Of a stretch of DNA of 40,371 nucleotides, positions 1 through 7,746 are shown in pieces. The stretch is taken from positions 1-40,371 of the forward strand of contig NZ_JALAMS010000006.1 of NCBI RefSeq assembly GCF_026790145.1, written 5' to 3'. The notes under the pieces were generated by a model, which saw only the letters and a program-made list of their open reading frames with translations, made no database searches and was not told where the DNA came from. Position 1 is the first letter of the stretch. Each line of letters begins with the position of its first letter. The DNA comes from Bacillus_I endophytica_A (GTDB taxonomy: Bacteria > Bacillota > Bacilli > Bacillales > Bacillaceae_H). A program made the position numbers and the translations under genes.

Positions 1-608
1 AACCACTTTTTAATAATAGATGAACCAGGAAAGGTAGAAATCTGTTTCATGATCCACTCATGCCGTAGATGATCGAAACATCCGCGGAAATCCCCTTCAA
101 ATACCCATTTCTTCTTACTATTTGCATTAAGCTTAGTGTGGAGGTTGCTGATGGCGTCATGTGTGCTTCTTTTAGGTCGAAAACCATATGAACTCGGCTC
201 TAGGCGAACTTCCCATTGTGGTTCCAAAGCTGTTTTAATCATATTCTGATAGACACGGTCTTTTATAGTAGGAATTCCAAGAGGTCTAAGTTTGCCATTC
301 TTCTTTGAAATAAATGTCCTTTTAGCTGGACGGGGACGGTGTAGGAGCACATTCTGTTTCTCCATTTGACAAAAGAGTATTATGCGCTCATTTGCATGAA
401 GTGCTGTATAACCGTCTATTCCAGATGTACGCTTGCCTTTGTTTTGTTGTGTCACTCTACGAATAGAGAGTAATAGATTTGCCTTACTCCGAAGGAGTAA
501 ACGTTGTAGCTTTCGTACTTTCCTTTGTTGTTTGTATTGTTCGGCACGATAAATTCTTTGTCGTAACTTCGTTACATATTTCTGTATGGCCTTCCAATCA
601 ATAGATTG
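1..608 (-). CDS. ltrA: Group II intron reverse transcriptase/maturase, N-terminal part
   Basis: The open frame runs from the edge of the N gap at 608 to the window edge, about 202 codons with neither end present. It starts with the reverse-transcriptase N-terminal domain (SIDWKAIQKYVTKLRQRIYR) and has the typical TSGIDGY block. It continues into RT fingers/palm with KKNGKLRPLGIPTIKDR, SSYGFRPKRSTHDAI and FEGDFRGCFDHL, the last being the palm motif with the first catalytic aspartate. The later YADD motif, the maturase domain X and any endonuclease domain lie outside. Such proteins help the intron splice and reinsert by target-primed reverse transcription. The start codon is probably inside the gap. 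Confidence 0.9.
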
Positions 609-647
609 NNNNNNNNNNNNNNNNNNNNNNNNNNNNNNNNNNNNNNN
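609..647. other. Assembly gap (run of N)
   Basis: Thirty-nine unresolved bases, probably hiding the start codon and ribosome binding site of the intron reverse transcriptase. The true length may differ from 39. Confidence 0.99.
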
Positions 648-1171
648 AGTCTGTCATAAGTAGGTTGATATACTCGACAGTATCCGTTCAGTTATACAAT
701 GTTCTGCTTTCCTGTGCCTTTTCAGGCTAACGGCTTTCGCTTTTTTCCATATCCCATACCCTCTGTCACATCGTTTGACTTTGCAGTCATCCTACTGCTT
801 ACGCAGATGACATAGGGCTTACCAAGTTCCGCATCTTATAGATACAATGAGGTTAGGTGGGTTCTTTACTCCGGGCAAGATATGGGACGCATCGCAGCAA
901 CTTTATGAATTTACTTTTCCTCTTACCAATACTCAAGCCAATCTGTGCACTATCTTGAGCTAACATTTACGAAGCTTATAAACCTTCACTTTCGTTCACC
1001 ATACTCATCTTCCCCTAGCAGTGTTCCGAGTCGTGCGCTGACTCTCTGTTTCCGCATTTCCGCATGCAACCTACGTGACCATTACCGGTCCCGCAGTTTT
1101 GGACGGGGACAGTTTTTGCGTCTAAACTAGTGGCGTAAGCCACACTATATAGAAGCGACTTCTTGTCGCAC

Positions 1172-1526
1172 CATAAAACATGTTAGAGGAAGTGAAAAAG
1201 TATAAATCCATTGATTAACAAGGATTTTACGCTTTTTATTTTTTTAGGAACCGAAGAATCAGATTCTTTAATTCCCTTTAGTAAAACTGGATATTCATGA
1301 CTTAGAGTTTCTATAGTGTGTCATAGAAGAAACTAGTCAAAAAGAAGCCTTTGCTTTAGTAAGCAAAGGCTTCTTAGTTTTATTCGAGCATTAGTCTAAC
1401 TTTCAAACCTGTCGGTATGTGAACAGAATTATCGTTTTATCAAAAGTGGTGTTCATCCAATGGTAAGATTTATCCCACAGGACAAGTCTATCTAGAAAAA
1501 ATTCAAAATCATTACCGTATATTCTT
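1172..1526. other. Intergenic region between intron and hxlB
   Basis: No convincing gene is visible. The first bases are the exon flank of the group II intron. A perfect hairpin terminator lies at 1342-1375. The rest (about 1384-1520) has only short broken frames that may be decayed coding sequence, but I cannot assign them. Confidence 0.6.
1342..1380. terminator. Bidirectional Rho-independent terminator
   Basis: A perfect 15-bp stem (AAGAAGCCTTTGCTT, loop TAGT, and its complement) spans 1342-1375, with a T-rich tail to the right and an A-rich run to the left. It can end transcripts from either side, including the leftward hxlAB mRNA. Confidence 0.85.
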
Positions 1527-2084
1527 TTACTCAAGATTAGCATGTCTAGTAAACATTTTACCTGAGCTCAATTCTTTCTTTTCCATATATCTCAATATAA
1601 TAGCATCGAAAAACAATAAGAGGGTTTGCTCAAATAACGATGCCATAGGCTGAATAGTTTTATATTGACTTTGTTCCTTATCTTTAGGGGAACCAGGTAA
1701 TTTCACTATAATATCAGATGCCTTTCCAATGGTCGATTCAGGAAAAATTGTGACACTAGCTACTGTTGCACCTATATCTTTAGATTTTTGAACCATAGAG
1801 ACCAAACTCTTTGTGTCACCTGAACCAGATGCAATAATTAAAAGGTCTTCTTCTTTGAGATTAGGTGTTACAGTTTCACCTACTACATAAGCGTCTAAAC
1901 CCATGTGCATCATTCGCATTGTAAAAGATTTGGCCATAAATCCTGATCTTCCAGCACCAGCTAGAAAGATTTTCTTTGAATTAATAATACTATCTACTAA
2001 TTTTTCAGCTTCATGATCTACTATTAGGCTAGTAGTCTGATTTAATTCTTTTATAATTTCAGCTAAGTATTCAGTAGTTTGCAT
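1527..2084 (-). CDS. hxlB: 6-phospho-3-hexuloisomerase
   Basis: The enzyme isomerises D-arabino-3-hexulose 6-phosphate, made by HxlA, to fructose 6-phosphate, the second step of formaldehyde fixation in the ribulose monophosphate pathway. The 185-aa product starting at ATG 2084 (MQTTEYLAEI) matches the size and N-terminus I recall for B. subtilis HxlB. A longer frame begins with TTG at 2108 and overlaps the end of hxlA, but lacks family support. A SIS (sugar isomerase) domain covers the protein: GAGRSGFMAKSF near residues 43-54, GSGSGDTKSL, the phosphosugar-binding stretch, and a C-terminal FEQTLLLFFDAIILRYMEKK helix. The ribosome binding site is weak, so translation is probably coupled to hxlA just upstream. 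A cytosolic enzyme co-transcribed with hxlA from the promoter at 2784-2871. Confidence 0.95.
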   Translation of the reverse strand: MQTTEYLAEIIKELNQTTSLIVDHEAEKLVDSIINSKKIFLAGAGRSGFMAKSFTMRMMHMGLDAYVVGETVTPNLKEEDLLIIASGSGDTKSLVSMVQKSKDIGATVASVTIFPESTIGKASDIIVKLPGSPKDKEQSQYKTIQPMASLFEQTLLLFFDAIILRYMEKKELSSGKMFTRHANLE

Positions 2085-2100
2085 CGTTTTAATCATTTCT

Positions 2101-2742
2101 TTATACAAGTGTTGCTTTCTTAACTAATTTTTTCATTTCACCTGCAACACTATTTTTATCATCTACACCTGTAATACCGCCACCTACAATTACCAGGTCA
2201 GGTTTTGATTCGACTACTTCTGGGAGTGTATTTAATTTAATACCTCCTGCTACTGCTGTTTTCGCGTTTTTAACAACGCGTTTAATTGTTTGAAGTTGTT
2301 CAAAAGGTGTTTCCCCTTCTGCTTGAAGATCATATCCTGTATGTACACAGATATAGTCAACTCCAAGTGCATCTACTTCTTTAGCACGCTGTTCAAGATT
2401 CTTTACATTAATCATATCTACAAGGATTTGTGTTCCTTGTTTTTTAGCTTCTTCCACTGCACCCTTTATAGTAGAATCATCAGTAGCCCCAAGAATTGTA
2501 ATAATGCTAGCTCCAGCTTCAGAAGCTTTCATTACCTCATATGCTCCGGCATCCATGATTTTTAAATCAGCTAAAACTTTTAAAGATGGGAATTCTTCTT
2601 TTATTTCTTTTACTGCTTTAAGTCCTTCGTTAATAACAACCGGAGTACCGATTTCTACGATATCTATGTGTTCCTGAACCTCTCTTACTACTTCCTTTGC
2701 TTCTGGAATGTTCACAAGATCTAATGCTAATTGAAGTTCCAT
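2101..2742 (-). CDS. hxlA: 3-hexulose-6-phosphate synthase
   Basis: Condenses formaldehyde with ribulose 5-phosphate to hexulose 6-phosphate, the formaldehyde-capturing step of the RuMP pathway. The 213-aa protein is a complete (beta/alpha)8 barrel of the OMP decarboxylase superfamily. It has the family's D-x-K-x-x-D signature in LADLKIMDAG (D59, K61, D64), VEIGTP near residues 29-34, VDYICVHTGYD in the middle and the phosphate-binding VAGGIKL / VIVGGGIT loops near the end. GGGAGTG lies 7 bases before ATG 2742. It is first in a two-gene operon with hxlB. In this island it would take up formaldehyde from methyl-group oxidation of betaine, dimethylglycine and sarcosine. A decayed copy of its 5' end lies at 9351-9465. 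Confidence 0.97.
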   Translation of the reverse strand: MELQLALDLVNIPEAKEVVREVQEHIDIVEIGTPVVINEGLKAVKEIKEEFPSLKVLADLKIMDAGAYEVMKASEAGASIITILGATDDSTIKGAVEEAKKQGTQILVDMINVKNLEQRAKEVDALGVDYICVHTGYDLQAEGETPFEQLQTIKRVVKNAKTAVAGGIKLNTLPEVVESKPDLVIVGGGITGVDDKNSVAGEMKKLVKKATLV

Positions 2743-2783
2743 GAATACTTCACTCCCTAATTAGATTTTTTGAAGATACGCTT

Positions 2784-2871
2784 ATTATAAAATCTAATTT
2801 CTTTAAAAAAAAGTACGCACTTTTAACCCATATAGTAAGTGCCAAAACACATAGTGAGAAAATGTATACTT
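2784..2871 (-). promoter_or_regulatory. hxlAB promoter with HxlR-type boxes
   Basis: Read leftward towards hxlA: GTATAC (2869-2864), a TCACTATGTG block, a second similar block, AAAAGTGCGTACTTTT (TACTTT at 2815-2810), then 20 bp and TATAAT (2789-2784). No good -35 hexamer is present, which fits activator dependence. HxlR of B. subtilis is known to activate hxlAB in response to formaldehyde. The same layout recurs at 3522, 9504 and 25437. This copy carries about 19 extra bp (two helical turns) between the outer boxes, made of a partial repeat of the CATATAGT element. Confidence 0.75.
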
Positions 2872-2999
2872 GATATTGTCGAACGAAATAATGCTGAAAA
2901 TACGTAATTTTAACGGAAGGAAAGGATCAAGATATTACAAATTACAATATCTCGTTCTATAAATCTATTAGTTCCGCTAGGTTCAATTTTAATGTTTGA

Positions 3000-3047
3000 A
3001 AATGTAAAAGCACATACAGTAACGTCTTAGAATTACTGCATGTGCTT
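3000..3047 (-). terminator. Terminator downstream of hxlR
   Basis: A 15-bp stem with one mismatch (AAGCACATACAGTAA at 3008-3022 with TTACTGCATGTGCTT at 3033-3047) is followed on the minus strand by TTTTACATTTT. It lies just downstream of the hxlR stop. Confidence 0.7.
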
Positions 3048-3130
3048 ATATAACTAACTCATTTTTAATTTTATGAATTTTCGAACAATAAAAGTTACTA
3101 TTTGTCTATAAAGTAGACGTAAATAACCTT

Positions 3131-3493
3131 CTAATTTTTAGAAATAGTCGTTTCCGTATTGATTTGTACAGTCTCCATATAAGTCTTCCCCCATTCATAC
3201 ATAGACTCAAGGATTGGCATCAAGCTTCTTCCCTGTTCAGTTAATGAATACTCTACTTTTGGCGGAACAACAGGATATACTTTCCGATTTACAATAAGAT
3301 CCTCTTCTAATTCTCTCAATTGGCTAACTAACATTCTCTGAGTGATACCTGGCATAAGAGACTTTAGCTCACCAAAGCGTTTAGTTCCCTCTTTTCCTAA
3401 ATGCCATAAAATAAGCATTTTCCATTTCCCCCCAATAATAGAGAGCGTTAATTCCTTTTCACAGTTAAATGTTTTGTTACAAAGGTGGCCCAT
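3131..3493 (-). CDS. hxlR: HxlR-family transcriptional regulator
   Basis: A 120-aa winged-helix DNA-binding protein, the same length as B. subtilis HxlR, the formaldehyde-responsive activator of hxlAB. Hallmarks are an N-terminal cysteine (C5) followed by a second (NCEKELTLSIIGGKWK), the HTH in FGELKSLMPGITQRMLVSQL, and the wing PPKVEYSLTEQGRSL. The cysteine near the start of helix 1 is the type of residue that reacts with aldehydes in this family. AGGAGGG stands 8 bases before ATG 3493. It is transcribed away from zwf and shares their intergenic region, which contains one of four near-identical box pairs. It is therefore the natural candidate regulator for the hxlAB, zwf, nitrilase and glyA-gcv promoters (inference). 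Confidence 0.93.
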   Translation of the reverse strand: MGHLCNKTFNCEKELTLSIIGGKWKMLILWHLGKEGTKRFGELKSLMPGITQRMLVSQLRELEEDLIVNRKVYPVVPPKVEYSLTEQGRSLMPILESMYEWGKTYMETVQINTETTISKN

Positions 3494-3521
3494 TTCTTTT
3501 CCCTCCTAATTTTATACAACT

Positions 3522-3592
3522 ATCAGTATACTTTTACACACTATATGAAAATAAAGTGTGTACTTTTAACCAAAAATTGTACCTGTTATACT
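3522..3592 (+). promoter_or_regulatory. zwf promoter with HxlR-type boxes
   Basis: Reading rightward: GTATAC (3526-3531), a CACACTATATG block, AAAGTGTGTACTTTT (TACTTT 3561-3566), a 20-bp gap and TATACT (3587-3592). It is the mirror-image orientation of the hxlAB site with the same internal spacing as the sites at 9504 and 25437 (29 bp between GTATAC and TACTTT). It lies between the divergent hxlR and zwf genes and could also autoregulate hxlR. Confidence 0.72.
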
Positions 3593-3672
3593 CATTATAC
3601 TCAAATCCATAAAGGCGATAATTTAAAGATACTAGAACAAGTGATTAAAAGTAAAGGGGGAGAAGCTTAATC

Positions 3673-5187
3673 ATGCCAAGTAGCATTCGTTTAGAAGAAA
3701 GAAATCACAATGAACTAAATAAGCTGAAATTAGATTCCATGACCTTCGTCTTGTTTGGAGCAACAGGTGATCTAGCTAAAAGAAAAATTTTTCCTGCTTT
3801 ATATAATTTATTTTTAGATGGAAAATTCCCTCATTCCTTTTCAATTATTGGTTTAGGGAGAAGGAGCTGGTCTGATAATACATTTCAAGCACATATAGAA
3901 GAATCATTAAAGACATTTTCTCGCCGTCTGGAAAGTAACACTGCATCAATAGAAAAATTTCTTCGTGCATTCCGCTACGTCGCCTTGGATGTAACAAATG
4001 GGGAAACATATGAAAAGTTACTTGATATGATTCAACAAAGAGAAAGAGAATTGAGTATTCCTGAAAATCGTCTATTCTACTTATCTGTTTCTCCTGAATT
4101 TGTTGATGTGATTACATCGAATATAAACCAAAGTGGATTAGGTTCTACTACAGGCTGGAAGCGTCTTATAATTGAAAAACCTTTTGGGCATGACTTACTA
4201 TCAGCCCAAGAGTTAAATCAAAAACTATTACAAACCTTTAAAGAAGAGGAAATTTACCGTATTGATCATTACCTTGGAAAAACGATGGTCCAAAACTTAG
4301 AGGCCATAATATTTGCTAATCCTATTCTGCAAGTGTTACGGAATAACCACTGTATTTCGAATATTCAGATCACTGCTAGTGAAACTGTTGGAGTTGAAGA
4401 ACGAGCGAGTTATTATGATCAATCAGGCGCACTTAGAGACATGGTTCAAAACCATATGTTACAACTGCTTATGATGACAGCTATGCATCTTCCGAAATCA
4501 AGAAATGCAAAGCATATTCGAGAGCAGAAGATAAAAGTTATGGAGAATCTTCGTCCATTAGGAAAAAAAACAATAGATTTACATGTAGTACGAGGACAAT
4601 ATGAATCAGGAGAAATTCATGGAGAATCAGTTGTTGGATACAAAGAAGAGCCTGGAATTACACCCTGCACGGTTAATGATACTTTTGTTGCAGCTCGTTT
4701 ATGGATTGATGATTATTTTTGGAACGGTGTACCATTCTATATTCGTACAGGAAAAAGAATGAAGGAAAAAAGCACGCGTATTGTAATAGAGTTCAAAAAT
4801 TCTTTTAATGATTTATATGCTGTTGAAAATAGGGAAATAAACCCTAATATTCTGGTGATTGAGATCGGCCCAAACGAAGGTATTTCATTACAACTAAATA
4901 GCAAAAACGCTTTAAATTACAATAAAATTGAACCTATTCTTACACAATTTTCATCTGATCAAAAAGATGTACCTGAAGCTTATGAACTGTTACTATTCGA
5001 TGCTTTAAGAGGTGATGCTACTTTTTTTGCTAGCTGGAAGGAAGTGGAGTTATCTTGGCGTTGGGTGCAACCAATTTTAGAAGCTTTTAAGAATAATGAC
5101 CTTCCTCTTCATTCATATAGTGCAGGTTCTATGGGACCAGATGCTTCTGACCAGTTGTTGAAAGAAGATGGTTTCATATGGTGGTAG
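3673..5187 (+). CDS. zwf: Glucose-6-phosphate 1-dehydrogenase
   Basis: Oxidises glucose 6-phosphate to 6-phosphogluconolactone with reduction of NADP+, the entry to the oxidative pentose phosphate pathway. The 504-aa protein is full length. It shows the nucleotide-binding FGATGDLAKRKIFPALYNL (residues 28-46), the substrate motif RIDHYLGKT with the catalytic-region His and Lys, the EKPFGHD block, and the C-terminal domain YELLLFDALRGDATFFA. A GGGGGAG run lies about 11 bases before ATG 3673. The leader reads a short frame ending just before the gene, which I regard as chance. Followed after 124 bp by gnd, and together with hxlAB it completes a cyclic, dissimilatory RuMP route for formaldehyde oxidation. 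Likely controlled by the HxlR-type promoter upstream. Probably a second copy besides a chromosomal zwf. Confidence 0.96.
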   Translation: MPSSIRLEERNHNELNKLKLDSMTFVLFGATGDLAKRKIFPALYNLFLDGKFPHSFSIIGLGRRSWSDNTFQAHIEESLKTFSRRLESNTASIEKFLRAFRYVALDVTNGETYEKLLDMIQQRERELSIPENRLFYLSVSPEFVDVITSNINQSGLGSTTGWKRLIIEKPFGHDLLSAQELNQKLLQTFKEEEIYRIDHYLGKTMVQNLEAIIFANPILQVLRNNHCISNIQITASETVGVEERASYYDQSGALRDMVQNHMLQLLMMTAMHLPKSRNAKHIREQKIKVMENLRPLGKKTIDLHVVRGQYESGEIHGESVVGYKEEPGITPCTVNDTFVAARLWIDDYFWNGVPFYIRTGKRMKEKSTRIVIEFKNSFNDLYAVENREINPNILVIEIGPNEGISLQLNSKNALNYNKIEPILTQFSSDQKDVPEAYELLLFDALRGDATFFASWKEVELSWRWVQPILEAFKNNDLPLHSYSAGSMGPDASDQLLKEDGFIWW

Positions 5188-5311
5188 ATAAAAACTGAGG
5201 AGTAAAATCTATAATTGTTTGTTAACCATTCAATGGACTTTTGATAATCCTATGTTTGTCATAAATTATCCAACCAATATCTTATAAAGCTATTTTTAGG
5301 GGGTATTCAAG

Positions 5312-6223
5312 ATGCAAATCGGATTAATTGGATTAGGGAAAATGGGCTTGAATTTAGCCCGAAATCTTACTGATCATAATCATGAAGTAGTTGGATTTGA
5401 TTTAAGTACCAATGCTGTCAACGAAATTAAAAAATACGGTTGTACAGGTGTATATAATTTAGTAGACCTTGTAAAATCATTAGATCAGCCCAGGATTCTT
5501 TGGATTATGGTTCCGCATCCAGTTGTTGATTCAGTAATTAACGAATTAATACCATCTTTAAATAGTGGTGATATTATAATTGAGGCAGGGAACTCCCACT
5601 ACAAGGATTCTATTCGTCGATACAATTATTTGAAAAAAGTAGGAGTAAGTTTTATGGATGTTGGGACTTCCGGTGGAACGGAAGGTGCTCGTAAAGGAGC
5701 TTGTTATATGGTTGGAGGAGATTCTGAAACTTGGAAAATTGTTGAACCCATTTTTCAAGATACAGCTGTAGAAAAAGGATATTTGTATGCAGGGAAAGCA
5801 GGAAGTGGCCATTTTTTGAAAATGATTCACAATGGAATTGAATATGGAATGATGGCTGCAATTGGAGAAGGATTTGAAATATTAGAAAAGAGTGAATTTA
5901 ATTTTGACTATGAAAGTGTAGCGAGAGTATGGAATAATGGTTCGGTTATTCGATCCTGGCTTATGGATTTGACTGAAAATGCATTTTCAAAGGATTCAAA
6001 CTTACAAGGGGTTAAGGGAATTATGCATTCTTCTGGAGAAGGAAAGTGGACTGTTGATACAGCTTTAGATCTCCAAGCAGCCACTCCAGTTATAGCGATG
6101 TCTTTATTGATGCGCTATCGCTCATTAGAGGATGATACCTTCACAGGAAAGGTAGTAGCAGCACTGCGCAACGAATTTGGTGGTCATGCTTTCGAAAAAA
6201 ATGAGAAAGTTACAAGTGTATAA
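5312..6223 (+). CDS. gnd: 6-phosphogluconate dehydrogenase, short (NAD-type) form
   Basis: Oxidatively decarboxylates 6-phosphogluconate to ribulose 5-phosphate and CO2. At 303 aa it belongs to the short class (about 300 aa, YqeC/GndA-like) rather than the 470-aa class. It shows the Rossmann motif GLGKMGLNLARNL (residues 6-18), the substrate-binding MDVGTSGGTEGARKG, and GHFLKMIHNGIEYGMM with the catalytic lysine. AGGGGG precedes ATG 5312 by 9 bases. In this setting it regenerates ribulose 5-phosphate, the formaldehyde acceptor used by HxlA, while releasing the captured carbon as CO2. Cofactor preference cannot be fixed from sequence by eye. Confidence 0.93.
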   Translation: MQIGLIGLGKMGLNLARNLTDHNHEVVGFDLSTNAVNEIKKYGCTGVYNLVDLVKSLDQPRILWIMVPHPVVDSVINELIPSLNSGDIIIEAGNSHYKDSIRRYNYLKKVGVSFMDVGTSGGTEGARKGACYMVGGDSETWKIVEPIFQDTAVEKGYLYAGKAGSGHFLKMIHNGIEYGMMAAIGEGFEILEKSEFNFDYESVARVWNNGSVIRSWLMDLTENAFSKDSNLQGVKGIMHSSGEGKWTVDTALDLQAATPVIAMSLLMRYRSLEDDTFTGKVVAALRNEFGGHAFEKNEKVTSV

Positions 6224-6264
6224 AAGTAAAGAATGTGTGAATGGGAGGGAGGGAGAAAAATAGG

Positions 6265-6598
6265 ATGGCTATCTCTTTTGATTACTCCAATGCATCATCA
6301 TTTTTCAAACAAAGTGAAGTGGATTATTTAAGTGAATTTATAAAAGTAGCTCATAACAGTCTTCATGAAAGAAAAGGTCCTGGATCTGACTTTCTTGGTT
6401 GGTTGGACCTCCCGATTAATTATGATAAAGATGAGTTTTTTCGAATAAAACAGGCTGCCGAGAGAATTCAAGGTCAGTCAGATGCTCTTATTGTAATTGG
6501 TATTGGGGGGTTCTTATTTAGGTGCAAGAGCAGCAATTGAGGCCCAGCGTTATGTAGAGAGTTTACAGGAAATGGGGAATAATTTATCTTACGTGTAA
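6265..6598 (+). pseudogene. pgi: Glucose-6-phosphate isomerase, frameshifted and truncated remnant
   Basis: The first frame from ATG 6265 reads MAISFDYSNASSFF...GSDFLGWLDLPINYDKDEFFRI...ALIVIGIGG, clearly the N-terminus of Bacillus glucose-6-phosphate isomerase. At a run of six G (6505-6510) the frame breaks and ends at 6540. Dropping one G restores SYLGARAAIEAQRYVES and runs to a stop at 6596-6598. Only about 110 of roughly 450 codons remain, so there is a 1-nt frameshift plus loss of the 3' three quarters, including the active-site regions. It directly follows gnd, so the ancestral operon was probably zwf-gnd-pgi. Conversion of fructose 6-phosphate to glucose 6-phosphate must now rely on another Pgi. 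Confidence 0.92.
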
Positions 6599-7074
6599 AT
6601 TGATATACTCTAGATTCAAAATATCATAACTAGCGTTTACAAAGGTTAATTACTCATTTTCCTTAAAAAAATAAGTATATCTTCCTTAAATCTAATATAT
6701 TTTAAAAATAATAAAGCTTTAATACAGTTCATAAACAACGTAGCTAAAAATTGATTTCTTGAGCGAAAAATTCAAGTGATTGCGAGTAATCTCTAAATGT
6801 TGAACGTATCGATTTTGGATCTAAAAAGGAATTGATTAGTATGAAAAAGGAAAATGTATTTTATATAGAAGGAACTCGTCAAAAAGGAAAGGAATACTTC
6901 TACAATAGAAGCTTTTCTTTTGACGAGTCTCTTATTTGAATACGAGCTTTAGTATGGATATAAAAGTTAGTTTCATTCCTGTCTTTTATTTTTTATGCCT
7001 TAAGATGTTAAAGACAGGGTAATATAAACAGTCCACAGATGTATTCTATATTTTTATATCTCCCCTTATATAAA
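6599..7074. other. Non-coding stretch after the pgi remnant
   Basis: AT-rich region without a convincing gene between the pgi remnant and the convergent GNAT gene. The one clear structure is the long hairpin at 6874-6928. A 32-codon frame (ATG 6841) runs through that hairpin and is probably not a gene. Confidence 0.6.
6874..6928. repeat. Long two-part hairpin
   Basis: Outer arms ACTCGTCAAAAAGGAAAG and CTTTTCTTTTGACGAGT pair almost fully, and a perfect inner stem CTTCTA-CAA-TAGAAG sits inside. The 55-nt unit is unrelated to neighbouring genes and may be a terminator, a small RNA, or a dispersed repeat of the kind known in the B. cereus group. Confidence 0.5.
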
Positions 7075-7746
7075 TTACATAGATAATAATTCTATGGATT
7101 TTTTCTCTTCTAAACCCTTAATCATTTCCTCCCAATACCTTGGTTTATTTGGTAGGACAGAATAGTAACGTCTCAAAAATTGTACAATAAGATTGCTATT
7201 CAACTCATCCTCCTTATGGTCAATAGGAAGAAAACACAAGTCAAGACCAGATACAGCTTCTCCGTCATTTTTCCAAGATGGATGAACATAAGAAAAATTA
7301 AGCCGTTTATAACCTAGATGAGATAAAACTTCTCGACGAACATATGGATTCATTGATTTAATACTACCAAATTCATATTGTTCTACTTTACAAGGGTCAT
7401 AGATTTCAGCAAACATACCATGCAGTTTCTTTCCGTTAGCAGAGGCTAATATATTTAAGTCGACTAATCTCTTTTGTGCTAAAAATGCACCAACACCAAG
7501 CCCATCTTTACCAATAATCGTAAAGTCTGTCATTGCCACATTAAAGTCTTCATAATATCGATATTCTGTCACCCCTACTACCTTGTTATCTTTAACAGCA
7601 ACAAAAACACGAATCCCTATATCTTCTAATGGTTCTTTCCAAAGATTAAATTCTAATACCTCTTCTGTGGGAAACACTTGCTGCATTAATTGATGCATTT
7701 GTTTAAATAAAGGGTCTTCTATGCCTGTTATTCTACGATATTCCAT
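7075..7746 (-). CDS. GNAT-like N-acetyltransferase
   Basis: A 223-aa protein with a GNAT-like fold pattern: an N-terminal helix pair (IEDPLFKQMHQLMQQVFP), VFVAVKDNKVVGVTEYRYYED as strands beta3-beta4, then a motif A region that is atypical (KDGLGVGAFLAQKRLVDLN). The substrate is unknown. It is the last gene of a three-gene minus-strand operon; its start overlaps the preceding GNAT gene by 14 bp, so the two are translationally coupled. The operon is preceded by an HxlR-type promoter, suggesting a role tied to formaldehyde or betaine catabolism (inference). The acetyltransferase call is less secure than for the upstream gene. Confidence 0.7.
   Translation of the reverse strand: MEYRRITGIEDPLFKQMHQLMQQVFPTEEVLEFNLWKEPLEDIGIRVFVAVKDNKVVGVTEYRYYEDFNVAMTDFTIIGKDGLGVGAFLAQKRLVDLNILASANGKKLHGMFAEIYDPCKVEQYEFGSIKSMNPYVRREVLSHLGYKRLNFSYVHPSWKNDGEAVSGLDLCFLPIDHKEDELNSNLIVQFLRRYYSVLPNKPRYWEEMIKGLEEKKSIELLSM

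Larger units (their letters stand above)
1..1171 (-). mobile_element. Group II intron, 5' portion (3' end outside window)
   Basis: Read on the minus strand, the element begins at 1171 with GTGCGAC, the usual GUGYG-type 5' end of a group II intron. About 500 nt of structured non-coding RNA (domain I and following) comes next, then a reverse transcriptase reading frame that runs off the left window edge. The ribozyme 3' part (domains V/VI) is not in the window. A run of N lies at 609-647, just at the RNA/ORF junction. The 5' exon on the minus strand is the sequence from 1172 upward, in which I recognise no gene. Short plus-strand reading frames inside the RNA part are not genes. Confidence 0.85.
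2743..3130. other. hxlA-hxlR intergenic region
   Basis: It holds the hxlAB promoter (2784-2871) and the hxlR terminator hairpin (3008-3047). Between them (2872-3007) I see AT-rich sequence with a short GATATT...AATATC inverted repeat and no gene. Confidence 0.6.

Noticed and set aside
945..1130. 61-codon plus-strand frame in the group II intron RNA region
   Set aside because: It lies opposite the structured 5' intron RNA and has no family-like sequence; the intron explains the region.
1384..1526. Possible transposase remnant between the terminator and hxlB
   Set aside because: A short stretch reads VHPMVRFIPQDKSI on the plus strand, but it is too brief to assign to any family.
3485..3670. 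61-codon frame in front of zwf
   Set aside because: It runs through the zwf promoter and operator and has no separate ribosome binding site; only its last codons look protein-like.
6841..6939. 32-codon frame over the 6874-6928 hairpin
   Set aside because: Its codons are dictated by the palindrome and it has no relatives that I recognise; treated as non-coding.
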